Below are positions 8,880 through 18,000 of a stretch of DNA of 64,000 nt, piece after piece. The translations under genes and the position numbers were made by a program. This DNA comes from UBA8752 sp002336475 (GTDB taxonomy: Bacteria; Bacteroidota; Bacteroidia; Flavobacteriales_D; Sanyastnellaceae), in NCBI GenBank assembly GCA_943846755.1, contig OX044365.1, forward strand, positions 310,001-374,000, given 5' to 3'. The notes below the pieces were generated by a model. That model saw nothing but the letters and a program-made list of their open reading frames with translations. It was not told the DNA's origin and did not search any database. Position 1 is the stretch's first letter; each line of letters opens with the position of its first letter.

Positions 8880-9284
8880 TCAGTCCGGTTCGTCGGGCTT
8901 GAATGACAAACAAACGCCATTGACGCAGTGGCGCGTTCCGGTCTCTGTTGGTCCATCGGGAAAGACATGCCCTAAGTGTGAGTCACACTGAGCGCAGCGA
9001 ATTTCTATCCTGACCATTCCATGGCTGCTGTCCCTTATTCGGCGGACTTTGTCTGTGTCGACTTCCCGGTCAAAACTGGGCCACCCGCATCCGGAATCGA
9101 ATTTGGCTGCGCCGGTATACAGGGCACTTTCGCACACTTTGCAGTGGTAGGTGCCGTTTCTTTTTTCTTCGTTGAGTGGGCTGGTAAAGGGCCTTTCGGT
9201 CCCTTGACGGCGCAAGACGCGAAACTCCTCTGGGCTGAGGCGTCCAGAGAGTTCTGCGTCGTCAAATTCACGGGGTTCAGCCAT
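8880..9284 (-). CDS. msrB: peptide-methionine (R)-S-oxide reductase
   Basis: 134 aa, the usual size of a free-standing MsrB. It repairs methionine-R-sulfoxide in proteins. Zinc-binding CxxC pairs are present (YHCKVC and IRCAQCDSHLGHVF), together with the GCGWPSF substrate loop and the catalytic cysteine in RHCVNGVCLSF (usual form RYCxNS). There is no signal peptide, so it is cytoplasmic. It lies 3 nt downstream of the DEAD-box helicase gene and is probably cotranscribed with it. Confidence 0.93.
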   Translation of the reverse strand: MAEPREFDDAELSGRLSPEEFRVLRRQGTERPFTSPLNEEKRNGTYHCKVCESALYTGAAKFDSGCGWPSFDREVDTDKVRRIRDSSHGMVRIEIRCAQCDSHLGHVFPDGPTETGTRHCVNGVCLSFKPDEPD

Positions 9285-9287
9285 GAA

Positions 9288-10922
9288 TCAGTTGGATGGA
9301 TTTCCTCCAGAAGGGCGGTTGTTTTGCTGCCCTCCTCCCTGTTGATTGTGGCCTCCACCACCTTGGTTGCGGCCATTATTGGAGTTGCGTCGGGACTTTC
9401 CACCTTCATTACCACGGCCACCTTCTCCGCCTCCTTGGCCTTGAGGTCGGTCTCCACCACCTTGGCCATCTCGGCGCGGGCGGTTATCCCGGCGTCCTTT
9501 ACCTCCGCGGTTGTTGTCGGTGCGGCCTCGGCCACCTCCTCCGCCACCATGGCGTCCACCACCACCATGGCGTCCTCCACCACCTCTGCCTCCACGGCCT
9601 CCTCGGTCTGATGGGGCATTGGGGTCATACTTGGGGCCTTCACCCAGTTCTTCCGGCAGAGGCTCCTTGCGGACCTCCATCTGAATCAGTTGTTCGATTT
9701 TGGAGAAGTTGCGCATCTCCCCGGGTGTGATCAGGGTAATGCCAATGCCACCACGGCCAGCCCGCGCTGTCCGACCAATGCGGTGCACGTAGTCTTCTTC
9801 GTTGGGCGGTACATCGTAGTTGATGACCATTTCGATGTTGTCGATGTCGATGCCCCGGCTGACGACATCGGTGGCGACCAAGACATGCACTTTGCGGTTT
9901 CGGAACCGGCGCATCACATCTTCTCGGTCTTTCTGATCCAGGTCGGAACTGATGGACCCCACATTCAATCCTGCTTTTGACAGTGAACGGGCGATGATGG
10001 ATATGGAGCGCTTCCGGCTCGAAAACACAATCACCGATTCCAGTCCGCGGTCTTTGAGCAGGCTTACCAGCAGTTTGGGCTTCTGGTCGTCGTGCACGGG
10101 GTAGGCCACTTGCATGACCTTTTCAGCGGGACGTGACAGCGCAATCTGCACGGTCACGGGATCCTTGAGCATGGTGTTGGCGAGCTTGTTGATGCGCTCC
10201 GGCATGGTCGCGCTGTACAGCAAGGTCTGCCTGTTGGGGTTGCAGTGCTCTGTGATGCGGTTGATGTCGCCAAGAAAGCCCATGTCCAACATGCGATCGG
10301 CTTCATCGAGAATGAGTACGTCGATTTTGGAGAGGTCCACATAGCCGAGATTCATGTGGCTGAGCATCCGTCCCGGTGTGACAATGGCAATGTCCACTCC
10401 AGTGGTCAATGCCTTTTTCTCACGGTCAAAATCGCTGCCGCTGCCTCCCCCGTATATGGCCACACTTGAAGTGCCAGAGAAGTAACCGAACCCTTCACAG
10501 GCTTGGTCGATTTGCAAGGCCAGTTCTCGGGTAGGTGTAATGATGAGACACTTGATGTGGTCTCCACCACCGGACTCATAAATGTTGTGCATGGTCGGCA
10601 GCAGGAAAGCCGCTGTCTTGCCCGTTCCCGTCTGGGCAATGCCAATGATGTCCTTCCCTTCAGTGCTTGGGGGAATGGCCAAAGACTGGATGGGTGTGGC
10701 CAATTCAAAGCCCATGGCATCCAGTCCATCTTGGACGGCATCGCACAGCGGCAAGTCCTTGAAAGGAACTTTTTTGGGTTCTTCGGAGGCGCCTTCCTCC
10801 GGTGATTCTTCTTTCGCGTCCCCAGTCGGCGCATCCGGCGCCTTGGCTTCTTGGTTGCCCTCATTGGGCTGGGACGCATCTTGTTGCGCCAACGAATCGT
10901 TGGCCTCGTGCGTGTCTGTCAT
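9288..10922 (-). CDS. DEAD/DEAH-box ATP-dependent RNA helicase with Gly/Arg-rich tail
   Basis: 544 aa. The acidic Gln/Glu/Pro-rich N-terminus (about residues 1-50) precedes a complete RecA-like core: Q motif (FELATPIQSLAIP), Walker A AQTGTGKTA, PTREL, DEAD (ILDEADRMLDMGF), SAT, and domain 2 with ATDVVSRGIDID and HRIGRTARAGRGG. The C-terminal ~120 residues are low-complexity GGRGGRGGGG/RHGGGG with Asn and Gln, typical of RhlE-like cold-shock or ribosome-assembly helicases that bind RNA non-specifically through RGG repeats. It is divergent from the PKD surface protein and upstream of msrB. Confidence 0.92.
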   Translation of the reverse strand: MTDTHEANDSLAQQDASQPNEGNQEAKAPDAPTGDAKEESPEEGASEEPKKVPFKDLPLCDAVQDGLDAMGFELATPIQSLAIPPSTEGKDIIGIAQTGTGKTAAFLLPTMHNIYESGGGDHIKCLIITPTRELALQIDQACEGFGYFSGTSSVAIYGGGSGSDFDREKKALTTGVDIAIVTPGRMLSHMNLGYVDLSKIDVLILDEADRMLDMGFLGDINRITEHCNPNRQTLLYSATMPERINKLANTMLKDPVTVQIALSRPAEKVMQVAYPVHDDQKPKLLVSLLKDRGLESVIVFSSRKRSISIIARSLSKAGLNVGSISSDLDQKDREDVMRRFRNRKVHVLVATDVVSRGIDIDNIEMVINYDVPPNEEDYVHRIGRTARAGRGGIGITLITPGEMRNFSKIEQLIQMEVRKEPLPEELGEGPKYDPNAPSDRGGRGGRGGGGRHGGGGRHGGGGGGRGRTDNNRGGKGRRDNRPRRDGQGGGDRPQGQGGGEGGRGNEGGKSRRNSNNGRNQGGGGHNQQGGGQQNNRPSGGNPSN

Positions 10923-11049
10923 GTATGTAATAATCGCCCTCGAGCGTCAAGCAAATGTCGGGCAGGAAGCTGAAGCTCCGACAAGGCCTGAAATATTCGG
11001 CCAAACGCAACCTTACGGCTGTTCGTTGGTTAAATTTAAGGCACCGAAT

Positions 11050-13731
11050 ATGCGCAACCCAATATCATACTGGATTCTGGTCTGGACCTTGCTTTTCTTG
11101 GGTATGGGTTCCGCCTTCGCGACCCACATCGTGGGGGGAGAAATCAGCTACGAGGATTTGGGAGAAGGGAATTACCGCGTCCGCCTTGTTGTCTACAGGG
11201 ACTGCGGACCTGCAAACCAAAACGGAACAGGCTTTGACGATGCTGCATCAGTAGGAATTTTCAATGGCAATGGTGGTTTGGTTGACGTGCTCAACATTCC
11301 GCTTTCGTTTCAAAATGTCAGTGAGGTACCCGTGGCACTTGAAAACCCTTGCGGAACTCCACCTCCCTCGGTTTGTGTGGAGCAAGCGGTTTACGAGCAG
11401 GTTGTGTTTATCGGTGAATCCCCCAATGGATTTACCTTGAGTTACCAGCGCTGTTGTCGCAATCCGTCCATTGTCAACCTCAACAACCCCGATGATGCGG
11501 GGGCGACTTTTACCACCCAAATTCCGGGAACGAACTCAACCGAGGCTCCGAACAGCAGCCCTGTCTTTAACAGCCTCCCCCCTGTTGCGCTGTGTGCTGG
11601 ATTCGATTTTTTCTTTGACCACAGCGCTACCGACTTGGACGGGGACAGTTTGGCCTACACGTTCTGTTCTCCGATGTTCGGTGGGTCGCCCAACGCACCG
11701 GCCCCTAATCCGCCCAATGGCCCTCCTTACACGCCAGTGAATTGGGCTCCAGGGTATTCAGCCACAACTCCTTTGGATGGAGATCCTGCACTGACCATCG
11801 ATCCGGTTTCGGGGTTTATCACGGGTATGCCGACCGCAGCAGGCCAATATGTGATCGGGATCTGTGTCGAAGAATGGCGGGACGGAGTGTTGCTCAGTAC
11901 TTCGAACAGGGACTTTCAGTTCAATGTCACCGTTTGTGACCCTAACATTTCTTCATTGGTGGCCAACCAAACCGGCGATCAACTTTGCATTGGTGAGACG
12001 ATTGAATTCCAGCAGTACAGCATCAATGCGACGTTCTTTCTTTGGGACTTTGGCGTTGATGGCATTGAATCGGACACTTCCAATTTGGAGTCACCGTCCT
12101 ACACATTTCCTCAGCCCGGTAGCTATGAAGTAATGTTGGTGGCCAATCCTGGCTGGCCTTGCGCGGACACCTCTTTTTCTAATTACGAAGTTTTCGAACC
12201 TGTTGAACCGGAGTTGGTGATTACCGGATTCGAATGTCCATCGGGTACTCCGTTGTATGATTTCGGCACGGTGGACGCCTATCCAGACGCGTCATTTCAA
12301 TGGGACTTTGGACCCCTCGCATCGTCTGGAATATCGGATTTAGATTCTCCTGCGGGAATTGGCTTTCCATCCCCTGATGATGTAGAGGCTGAATTGACGG
12401 TGGTCCAGAACGGCTGTATCGGCGCTGGAGTTTTGGATTGGACACCGCCAGATGCGCCGCAAGCGGCGATTGCTCCTCAAGAGGATTTCTGCACGGGATT
12501 CACCCTGACTTTTGACAACAACAGCACCAATGCGGTTGGTTACGTTTGGCAGTTCGGTGAGCCGGGCAACGACGATGTCAGCTTTGATGCCTTCCCAACG
12601 TGGAGCTATGATGGGCCCGGGACCTACGAGGTGGAATTGACGGCCCAAGGTGACTTCCATTGTCCTGATGTCACATCGGAGACCTTTGAAGTGGCCTGGC
12701 TGCTCGAACCATTTTTTGAAACGCCTCCACCCGAGTGCTTCGAAGAACACAGTTTCAATTTTGAAGCGATTGGAGTCACGGACCCCAACGCAACCTTTGA
12801 GTGGAGCTATGCGCCGGGCTCTGCGGCCATTGAGGCAGGGCCAGTATTGCAAGGCGTTTCTTTTCCTGCTGCTGGCCTTTACACCATTGAAGTGGTCGTA
12901 ACGGCCGAGGGCTGTGAGCGTGACTTCGATGCCCAAGTAGAGGTTTTGTTTGACCCCACCGTCGCTTTTGATGGAGGTCCAGTGTTGGGGTGTCCGCCAC
13001 TGCCCGTGAGTTTTGAGAATTTCTCACAGACGGAAACATCGGCCTCTTATCTCTGGAATTTTGGCGATGGCACCACTTCCACGGCACCTTTTCCCAATCA
13101 CATATACGCGTTGCCCGGGACCTACACGGTGACTTTAGAAATGAGCACCACTGGTTATTGCGTGCAAGAGCTGGCCACAACGCAAACGGCATTTGTGGAG
13201 GTGTATCCGGTGCCTGTTGCGGGTTTTTCTATTGAGCCGTCCTTGGTGGACATCCTGGAACCCATAGTACAGGTAGAGGATTTGAGCTCAGGTGCTGTGC
13301 AGCACTATTACAATTTTGGCGATGGGGGCTCTACCAGCGACCCCAGTGGCCCGTACATCTTTCAGGGGGCAGGTGCCTTTGATGTGACCCAGACTGTGAT
13401 CAATGAATACGGATGCACAGCTACCGCTCAGGGAGAAGTGGGGGTGAATGGCACGCTGTTTTATGCCCCCAATTCTTTCACGCCCAATAATGACGGCGTG
13501 AACGACTTTTGGATGCCCACTGCGACGGGCCTTGCTGCATACCAATGCAAGGTGTACAACCGGTGGGGCGATGTGGTTTTTGAAACTTCGGACGCATCGG
13601 TGGGTTGGATGGGCAATGTGAAAGGCGGCGAGCATTATGCTCCAGATGGCGTCTACATGTACGATGTCTATTTGGAGGATCAGTTGCGCATTCCTTTTAC
13701 CTATTCCGGTCAAATTCAGTTGGTCAGGTGA
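11050..13731 (+). CDS. PKD-domain surface protein with T9SS type B (CHU_C/gliding) C-terminal domain
   Basis: 893 aa from ATG 11050, chosen because it starts a signal peptide (MRNPISYWILVWTLLFLGMG); the frame is open further upstream. The N-terminal region has the THIVGGEISYEDLG and YQRCCRNP signatures common in large Bacteroidota gliding-associated proteins. Several PKD-type repeats follow (WDFG, WNFGDGTTSTAPFPNHIY, YNFGDGGST). The end carries the type B sorting block YAPNSFTPNNDGVND and VYNRWGDVVFE. It is expected to be exported by the type IX system and attached at the cell surface; ligand unknown. Confidence 0.88.
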   Translation: MRNPISYWILVWTLLFLGMGSAFATHIVGGEISYEDLGEGNYRVRLVVYRDCGPANQNGTGFDDAASVGIFNGNGGLVDVLNIPLSFQNVSEVPVALENPCGTPPPSVCVEQAVYEQVVFIGESPNGFTLSYQRCCRNPSIVNLNNPDDAGATFTTQIPGTNSTEAPNSSPVFNSLPPVALCAGFDFFFDHSATDLDGDSLAYTFCSPMFGGSPNAPAPNPPNGPPYTPVNWAPGYSATTPLDGDPALTIDPVSGFITGMPTAAGQYVIGICVEEWRDGVLLSTSNRDFQFNVTVCDPNISSLVANQTGDQLCIGETIEFQQYSINATFFLWDFGVDGIESDTSNLESPSYTFPQPGSYEVMLVANPGWPCADTSFSNYEVFEPVEPELVITGFECPSGTPLYDFGTVDAYPDASFQWDFGPLASSGISDLDSPAGIGFPSPDDVEAELTVVQNGCIGAGVLDWTPPDAPQAAIAPQEDFCTGFTLTFDNNSTNAVGYVWQFGEPGNDDVSFDAFPTWSYDGPGTYEVELTAQGDFHCPDVTSETFEVAWLLEPFFETPPPECFEEHSFNFEAIGVTDPNATFEWSYAPGSAAIEAGPVLQGVSFPAAGLYTIEVVVTAEGCERDFDAQVEVLFDPTVAFDGGPVLGCPPLPVSFENFSQTETSASYLWNFGDGTTSTAPFPNHIYALPGTYTVTLEMSTTGYCVQELATTQTAFVEVYPVPVAGFSIEPSLVDILEPIVQVEDLSSGAVQHYYNFGDGGSTSDPSGPYIFQGAGAFDVTQTVINEYGCTATAQGEVGVNGTLFYAPNSFTPNNDGVNDFWMPTATGLAAYQCKVYNRWGDVVFETSDASVGWMGNVKGGEHYAPDGVYMYDVYLEDQLRIPFTYSGQIQLVR

Positions 13732-13776
13732 GGTCGTATTCGATTCTGCTTACCTTTTCGATTCCAAAACGGAATT

Positions 13777-14151
13777 ATGGAAGGCGATAGCAACCAATCG
13801 AACTGGGGACGGAATGACCGTCGGGAGGAGGACGTACACACCATTGCCGTAAAGGCGGGTAAGAGGACGTATTTTTTCGACATCCGAGCCACCCGGGCAA
13901 AGGACCTCTATCTCACCGTCACCGAAAGCAAGCGCCAAACGCATGCCTCTGGTGAAGTGACTTACAGCAAGCACAAGCTGTTTCTCTACAAGGAGGATTT
14001 CGAGAAATTCCATGATGGACTCCGCGACTCACTCGAGAAGATTGGGGAGTTGCAAGGCACCGACGGGTTTCAGTCCAGCGAGCCCAATGGGCCGGCGCGG
14101 AATACTGAAAATCAAGAAGACAGCGGCGACGTCCGCTTTGAAGATTTGTGA
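13777..14151 (+). CDS. DUF3276 (PUR-alpha-like) family protein
   Basis: 124 aa. The central part (VKAGKRTYFFDIRAT, LYLTVTESKR, KHKLFLYKEDFEKF) is the DUF3276 core, a small PUR-alpha-like nucleic-acid-binding fold found almost only in Bacteroidota and relatives. The Asp/Glu/Gly-rich tail is presumably disordered. A TACCTTTT -7-like box lies at 13751-13758. Function in the cell is not established; single-stranded nucleic-acid binding is known from homologues. Confidence 0.85.
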   Translation: MEGDSNQSNWGRNDRREEDVHTIAVKAGKRTYFFDIRATRAKDLYLTVTESKRQTHASGEVTYSKHKLFLYKEDFEKFHDGLRDSLEKIGELQGTDGFQSSEPNGPARNTENQEDSGDVRFEDL

Positions 14152-14221
14152 GCTTCCGGTTCCTCATTGCGATGGGGTTTTCTGTGGATAATTCTTGGTC
14201 TTTTCAGGCTCTGGTCGCGGT

Positions 14222-14229
14222 TATCTTTG
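14222..14229 (+). promoter_or_regulatory. -7 box upstream of the UlaG-like hydrolase
   Basis: TATCTTTG matches the Bacteroidota -7 consensus TAnnTTTG and ends 12 nt before the ATG at 14242, supporting that start over the upstream in-frame codon. Confidence 0.4.
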
Positions 14230-14241
14230 AGATTCACCGCC

Positions 14242-14940
14242 ATGGAACTGACCTACCTCGGACACAGCTGTTTTCTGTTGATTTCAGGCGGATTGCGTGT
14301 TTTAATTGACCCGTTTATCTCGCCCAATCCCTTGGCCAAAGACGTCTCTTTGGAGGGCCTCGCTCCTACCCATGTGCTGTTGACCCACGGTCACGAAGAC
14401 CATGTGGCCGATGCGGAGCATGTGCTGAGGCTTTCTGGTGCGCAACTCGTGGCCCCATATGAGGTGGCGATGTGGATGGGGTCCAAGGGATTCGATGATG
14501 TGATGCCGGTAAACCCAGGTGCGGACTTCCGTTTGCAGTTGGGTGATGATACGGCCAATGTTCGCGTGGTGGGTGCCGTGCATTCTTCTACCCTTCCCGA
14601 TGGAACACCAGGCGGAGTGCCCTGTGGATTCGTCTTGGATTTTGAGGGCACGCGGGTCTACCATGCTGGAGATACGGATCTTTCCATGGAGATGGAATTG
14701 ATCGGTCGGTTATGGTCACCCGATTGGGCACTACTTCCCATAGGTGGCACGTTCACCATGGGGTATGCTGATGTTCCAGCGGCCATGGACATGTTGCGCT
14801 GCCGAAAGGTTGTGGGCATGCATTATGATACTTTCCCTCCCATCGCCATCGATCGGGAGGCAGCCTTTAGCACCGTTCGGGATGCAGGAGGAGAATTGCA
14901 TTTGCCCGAGATTGGGTCTGTGCTTGAAACAGTGAATTGA
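14242..14940 (+). CDS. UlaG-like metal-dependent hydrolase (metallo-beta-lactamase fold)
   Basis: 232 aa. It begins MELTYLGHSCFLL, the standard start of the UPF0173/UlaG-like group. The metal ligands are visible: LLTHGHEDHVAD (HxHxDH), HAGDTDLS, and the late HYDTFPPIAID. The LPIGGTFTMG motif near residue 170 is typical of the group. The enzyme is cytoplasmic; substrates of this subgroup are not defined. Its stop overlaps the upstream non-ATG start option of parA, so the two genes may be translationally coupled. Confidence 0.88.
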   Translation: MELTYLGHSCFLLISGGLRVLIDPFISPNPLAKDVSLEGLAPTHVLLTHGHEDHVADAEHVLRLSGAQLVAPYEVAMWMGSKGFDDVMPVNPGADFRLQLGDDTANVRVVGAVHSSTLPDGTPGGVPCGFVLDFEGTRVYHAGDTDLSMEMELIGRLWSPDWALLPIGGTFTMGYADVPAAMDMLRCRKVVGMHYDTFPPIAIDREAAFSTVRDAGGELHLPEIGSVLETVN

Positions 14941-14942
14941 CA

Positions 14943-15797
14943 ATGGGCAAGATTATCGCCATAGCGAATCAGAAAGGCGGCGTAGGTAAGACCACGACCG
15001 CGATCAATTTGGGAGCCAGCCTCGGTGCACTTGAATACAAGACGCTGCTGGTTGACGCTGATCCACAGGCCAACTCAAGTTCGGGTGTTGGGGTAGACCC
15101 CAAGTCTGTAGAGAACGGCACTTACCAATGTTTGATCAATGGCACAGAGGCGCGGACTGCGATTTTGGAAACCGGCAATCCCAATTTGTGGCTCTTGCCT
15201 TCTCACATTGACTTGGTAGGCGCTGAGATTGAACTCATCAATGAGGCTGAGCGAGAGTTCCGCCTTCGCAAAGCGTTGGAGCCCCTTAAAGACGATTTTG
15301 ATTTCATCCTCATCGACTGCTCTCCCTCTTTGGGTTTGATCACTTTGAATGCCCTGTCGGCAGCGGATTCCGTGTTGATTCCAGTCCAATGCGAGTACTT
15401 CGCCCTCGAAGGCTTGGGCAAGCTGCTCAACACCGTGAAAATTGTTCAAGGGGGACTCAATGAGAACCTCAACATTGAAGGCATCTTGTTGACCATGTAT
15501 GATACCCGTCTGAGGCTGTCCAATCAAGTGGTAGAGGAAGTCAGGATGCATTTCCGTGAAATGGTATTCGATACCCTTATTCACCGGAATACCCGTTTGG
15601 GTGAAGCGCCGAGCCATGGCGAAACCATTGTGATGCACGATGCATCGTGCAAGGGTGCGATCAACTATCTCAATTTGGCCCGGGAGATTCTGCAGAAGAA
15701 CGACCTGACGAAATTGCCCAACGCCGAGAAGTTCCTCGATGAGGATGCCGGTGTCGCTGCAGTTGAACCAGGTGATGCGCCTGTGGGCCTGAATTGA
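14943..15797 (+). CDS. parA: chromosome-partitioning ATPase ParA
   Basis: 284 aa from ATG 14943 (a TTG two codons upstream is possible). The deviant Walker A KGGVGKTT is at residue ~12, switch I DADPQANSSSGVG and Walker B-like DFILIDCSPSLGLIT follow. ParA/Soj ATPases form nucleoid-bound dimers that drive ParB-parS complexes apart. A C-terminal tail (EDAGVAAVEPGDAPVG) is lineage-specific. It is followed after 12 nt by parB, as in nearly all chromosomal par loci. Confidence 0.94.
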   Translation: MGKIIAIANQKGGVGKTTTAINLGASLGALEYKTLLVDADPQANSSSGVGVDPKSVENGTYQCLINGTEARTAILETGNPNLWLLPSHIDLVGAEIELINEAEREFRLRKALEPLKDDFDFILIDCSPSLGLITLNALSAADSVLIPVQCEYFALEGLGKLLNTVKIVQGGLNENLNIEGILLTMYDTRLRLSNQVVEEVRMHFREMVFDTLIHRNTRLGEAPSHGETIVMHDASCKGAINYLNLAREILQKNDLTKLPNAEKFLDEDAGVAAVEPGDAPVGLN

Positions 15798-15809
15798 TCC
15801 GAATAAGGC

Positions 15810-16745
15810 ATGGCCAAAAAGTCTAAGAAGCCGGCATTGGGCAGAGGGTTGGGGGCATTGTTGCAGGCCCAGCAAGCGGACCAGTCCGCGGCATTGCCTG
15901 ATGTGGATGCCACAGAGACCGAGGAAACGGTCAAGCCTGCGGTTGATATGGCGGGCACGGTCGCCTTGCTGCCGATCTCTGCCATTGAGGCCAATCCCGA
16001 TCAGCCACGTCGGACTTTCGAGCCTTTTGCGCTCAATGAATTGGCAGACAGCATCAAGACGTTGGGCATCATCCAACCTTTGACGGTGCGCCGCATGAGT
16101 GCTGCGAAGTACCAATTGATCTCTGGGGAGCGCCGCTTTCGGGCATCTCAACTTGCTGGTTTGGACCACGTCCCTGCATATGTCCGCGAGGCCAATGACC
16201 AAGAGATGCTGGAAATGGCCTTGGTCGAGAACATCCAAAGAGAAGACCTCGATGCCATCGAGGTGGCCATCAGTTTTCGCCGGTTGATGGAAGAATGTTC
16301 CCTGACCCAGGAGGAGTTGGCTTCGAGGGTGGGCAAACAGCGCTCTACCATCAGCAATTACATTCGTCTTTTGGGCCTTCCCGCCTTGGTGCAGCAATCT
16401 GTGGCAGCGGGACACCTCAGCTTTGGTCATGCCCGAGTTTTGGCAGGATTGCAAGAGGTCAAAAACCAGAAAGCGCTGTACCAGCGCATTATCGGCAAGG
16501 GTCTCAACGTCCGCCAGACAGAACGCGAGGCCAGTGAGATGCTGGGCAGAAAGCCATCAAAAAAGACGGTCAAAGGCGCGGCTTTGAGCCTTCAGATGCA
16601 AACCATGCGGGCGCACTTGCGCAGCCGATTTGCGGGCAGGACGTTGGATGTCAAAGCCCGTGAAGACGGTGCTGGCCGCGTGGAGCTGTACTTCCAGAAC
16701 GCGGACGACTTGCAGCATTTGCTGGATGAATTGGGGGCCCGTTGA
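15810..16745 (+). CDS. parB: chromosome-partitioning protein ParB
   Basis: 311 aa. The basic N-terminus (KKSKKPALGRGLGALL) is the typical ParA-interacting start. The CTPase/ParB core shows NPDQPRRTF, the SGERRFRAS box, and LVENIQREDLDAIE, then a helix-turn-helix around SRVGKQRSTISNYIRLL that contacts parS. The C-terminal dimerisation segment ends at LLDELGAR. No full parS palindrome was found nearby. Its stop overlaps the ATG of the DUF5683 gene. Confidence 0.94.
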   Translation: MAKKSKKPALGRGLGALLQAQQADQSAALPDVDATETEETVKPAVDMAGTVALLPISAIEANPDQPRRTFEPFALNELADSIKTLGIIQPLTVRRMSAAKYQLISGERRFRASQLAGLDHVPAYVREANDQEMLEMALVENIQREDLDAIEVAISFRRLMEECSLTQEELASRVGKQRSTISNYIRLLGLPALVQQSVAAGHLSFGHARVLAGLQEVKNQKALYQRIIGKGLNVRQTEREASEMLGRKPSKKTVKGAALSLQMQTMRAHLRSRFAGRTLDVKAREDGAGRVELYFQNADDLQHLLDELGAR

Positions 16746-17281
16746 TGGGGCTTGTGAGGTTTTTCTGGTTGACTTTGGCCTGCCTGGCGACAGCGCAGTG
16801 TTCCGCTCAGTTGGCGGAGAATCCATTAGAACGGGAATTCCGAATTCAGCGCACCACCTGGCACAGTGCTGTTGTTCCCGGTTGGGGACAATTGGACAAT
16901 GGCAAGTGGTGGAAGGTGCCCCTTGTTTACGGTGGTTTGGGTGCAGCTGGCTTCTTTATTCACGCGGAAGGCGATTTGTACAGGGGTTACCGGGATGGCT
17001 ATGTGGCGCTGACGGATGACGACCCCACGACCCTTTATGCCACCGAATACGATGTGCAGACCGTCCGAGATTTGCGGGACTTTCACAGGTCGAACTTCGA
17101 GCAGTCGATTCTGGTGTTCGCCTTGATTTGGGGCGCTCAAGTGGTGGACGCGCATGTAGACGCCCACCTCTTGGGTTTTGACGTCAGTGAGGATTTGGGA
17201 TGGATGCCTGGTGTTGGACCCACCTTTGGAATCAAGTTGTCACACGGCCTGGCATCCCGCAGAACACCCCGAGCACGATGA
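16745..17281 (+). CDS. DUF5683 domain membrane/periplasmic protein
   Basis: 178 aa. A signal peptide or first membrane segment (VRFFWLTLACLATAQCSAQ) is followed by the DUF5683 hallmark SAVVPGWGQLDNGKWWKVP and a further hydrophobic stretch near ILVFALIWGAQVVDAHVDAH. The family sits between parB and dapB in many Bacteroidota, exactly as here, with 1-nt and 4-nt overlaps. Function is unknown; the PGWGQ motif suggests a small envelope protein. Confidence 0.85.
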   Translation: MGLVRFFWLTLACLATAQCSAQLAENPLEREFRIQRTTWHSAVVPGWGQLDNGKWWKVPLVYGGLGAAGFFIHAEGDLYRGYRDGYVALTDDDPTTLYATEYDVQTVRDLRDFHRSNFEQSILVFALIWGAQVVDAHVDAHLLGFDVSEDLGWMPGVGPTFGIKLSHGLASRRTPRAR

Positions 17282-17973
17282 CAGACCAGCCAAGCCTCCG
17301 AATTCTCATCATAGGCCAGGGCCGAATGGGTTCTGCTGTGGAAACGGTGGCTGCGGCGCGCGGTCATGAGGTGGTCGCGGTGATGGGACGGGATGATGTG
17401 GCGGCATTGGATTGGCCTGCCGCAGATGTGGCCGTGGAGTTCACGGCACCTCACAGTGCCAAGGAAGTGATGGCCGCTTGCCGCAAGCGCAGTCTGCCTT
17501 TGGTCAGCGGAACGACAGGTTGGGATGCAGACCGCCTTGAGGTGGAGCTGGCCACTGTGGAAGCGTCCCACCCCCTGCTGTGGGCGCCCAACTTTTCCAA
17601 AGGGGTGTACTTCTTTCGGAAAGCGCTGAGCGCCACTGCTGAGGCCATGAAAGGCCATGGCGGGTTGACGCTTTCGGTTCACGAGGTACACCACACGGGA
17701 AAGCGGGATGCGCCCAGTGGCACGGCCCTCGCCATTGCAGATGATGTGGCCGCTATGGGTTGGGATGGGGTACCGGTCACAGCGCAACGCTTGGCGGGTG
17801 TTCCCGGTACCCATGAGCTAGAGTGGCGCAGCGAAATGGACAGCATTCGATTGGTTCACAGTGCGCGCAACAGGTCTGGGTTTGCCCAAGGTGCAGTCGA
17901 GGCTGCAGAGTGGTTGGCAAAGTACACAGGACCTTGCGACAACATATTCGGTATGAACGACGTTTGGGGTTGA
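17278..17973 (+). CDS. dapB: 4-hydroxy-tetrahydrodipicolinate reductase
   Basis: 231 aa from the ATG that overlaps the DUF5683 stop. It reduces hydroxy-tetrahydrodipicolinate in lysine and meso-diaminopimelate synthesis. An N-terminal Rossmann motif (ILIIGQGRMGSAV) binds NAD(P)H; VSGTTGW and the catalytic HEVHHTGKRDAPSGTA region with its His and Lys are intact. The length is slightly short of E. coli DapB, as usual in Bacteroidota. It precedes lepB by 27 nt. Confidence 0.93.
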   Translation: MTDQPSLRILIIGQGRMGSAVETVAAARGHEVVAVMGRDDVAALDWPAADVAVEFTAPHSAKEVMAACRKRSLPLVSGTTGWDADRLEVELATVEASHPLLWAPNFSKGVYFFRKALSATAEAMKGHGGLTLSVHEVHHTGKRDAPSGTALAIADDVAAMGWDGVPVTAQRLAGVPGTHELEWRSEMDSIRLVHSARNRSGFAQGAVEAAEWLAKYTGPCDNIFGMNDVWG

Positions 17974-18000
17974 TATTGCGCCTCGAACCCAGCGTTCTTT

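Noticed and set aside
15075..16454. 459-aa minus-strand frame opposite parA/parB
   Set aside because: Antisense shadow of two clearly recognised genes; no family resemblance.
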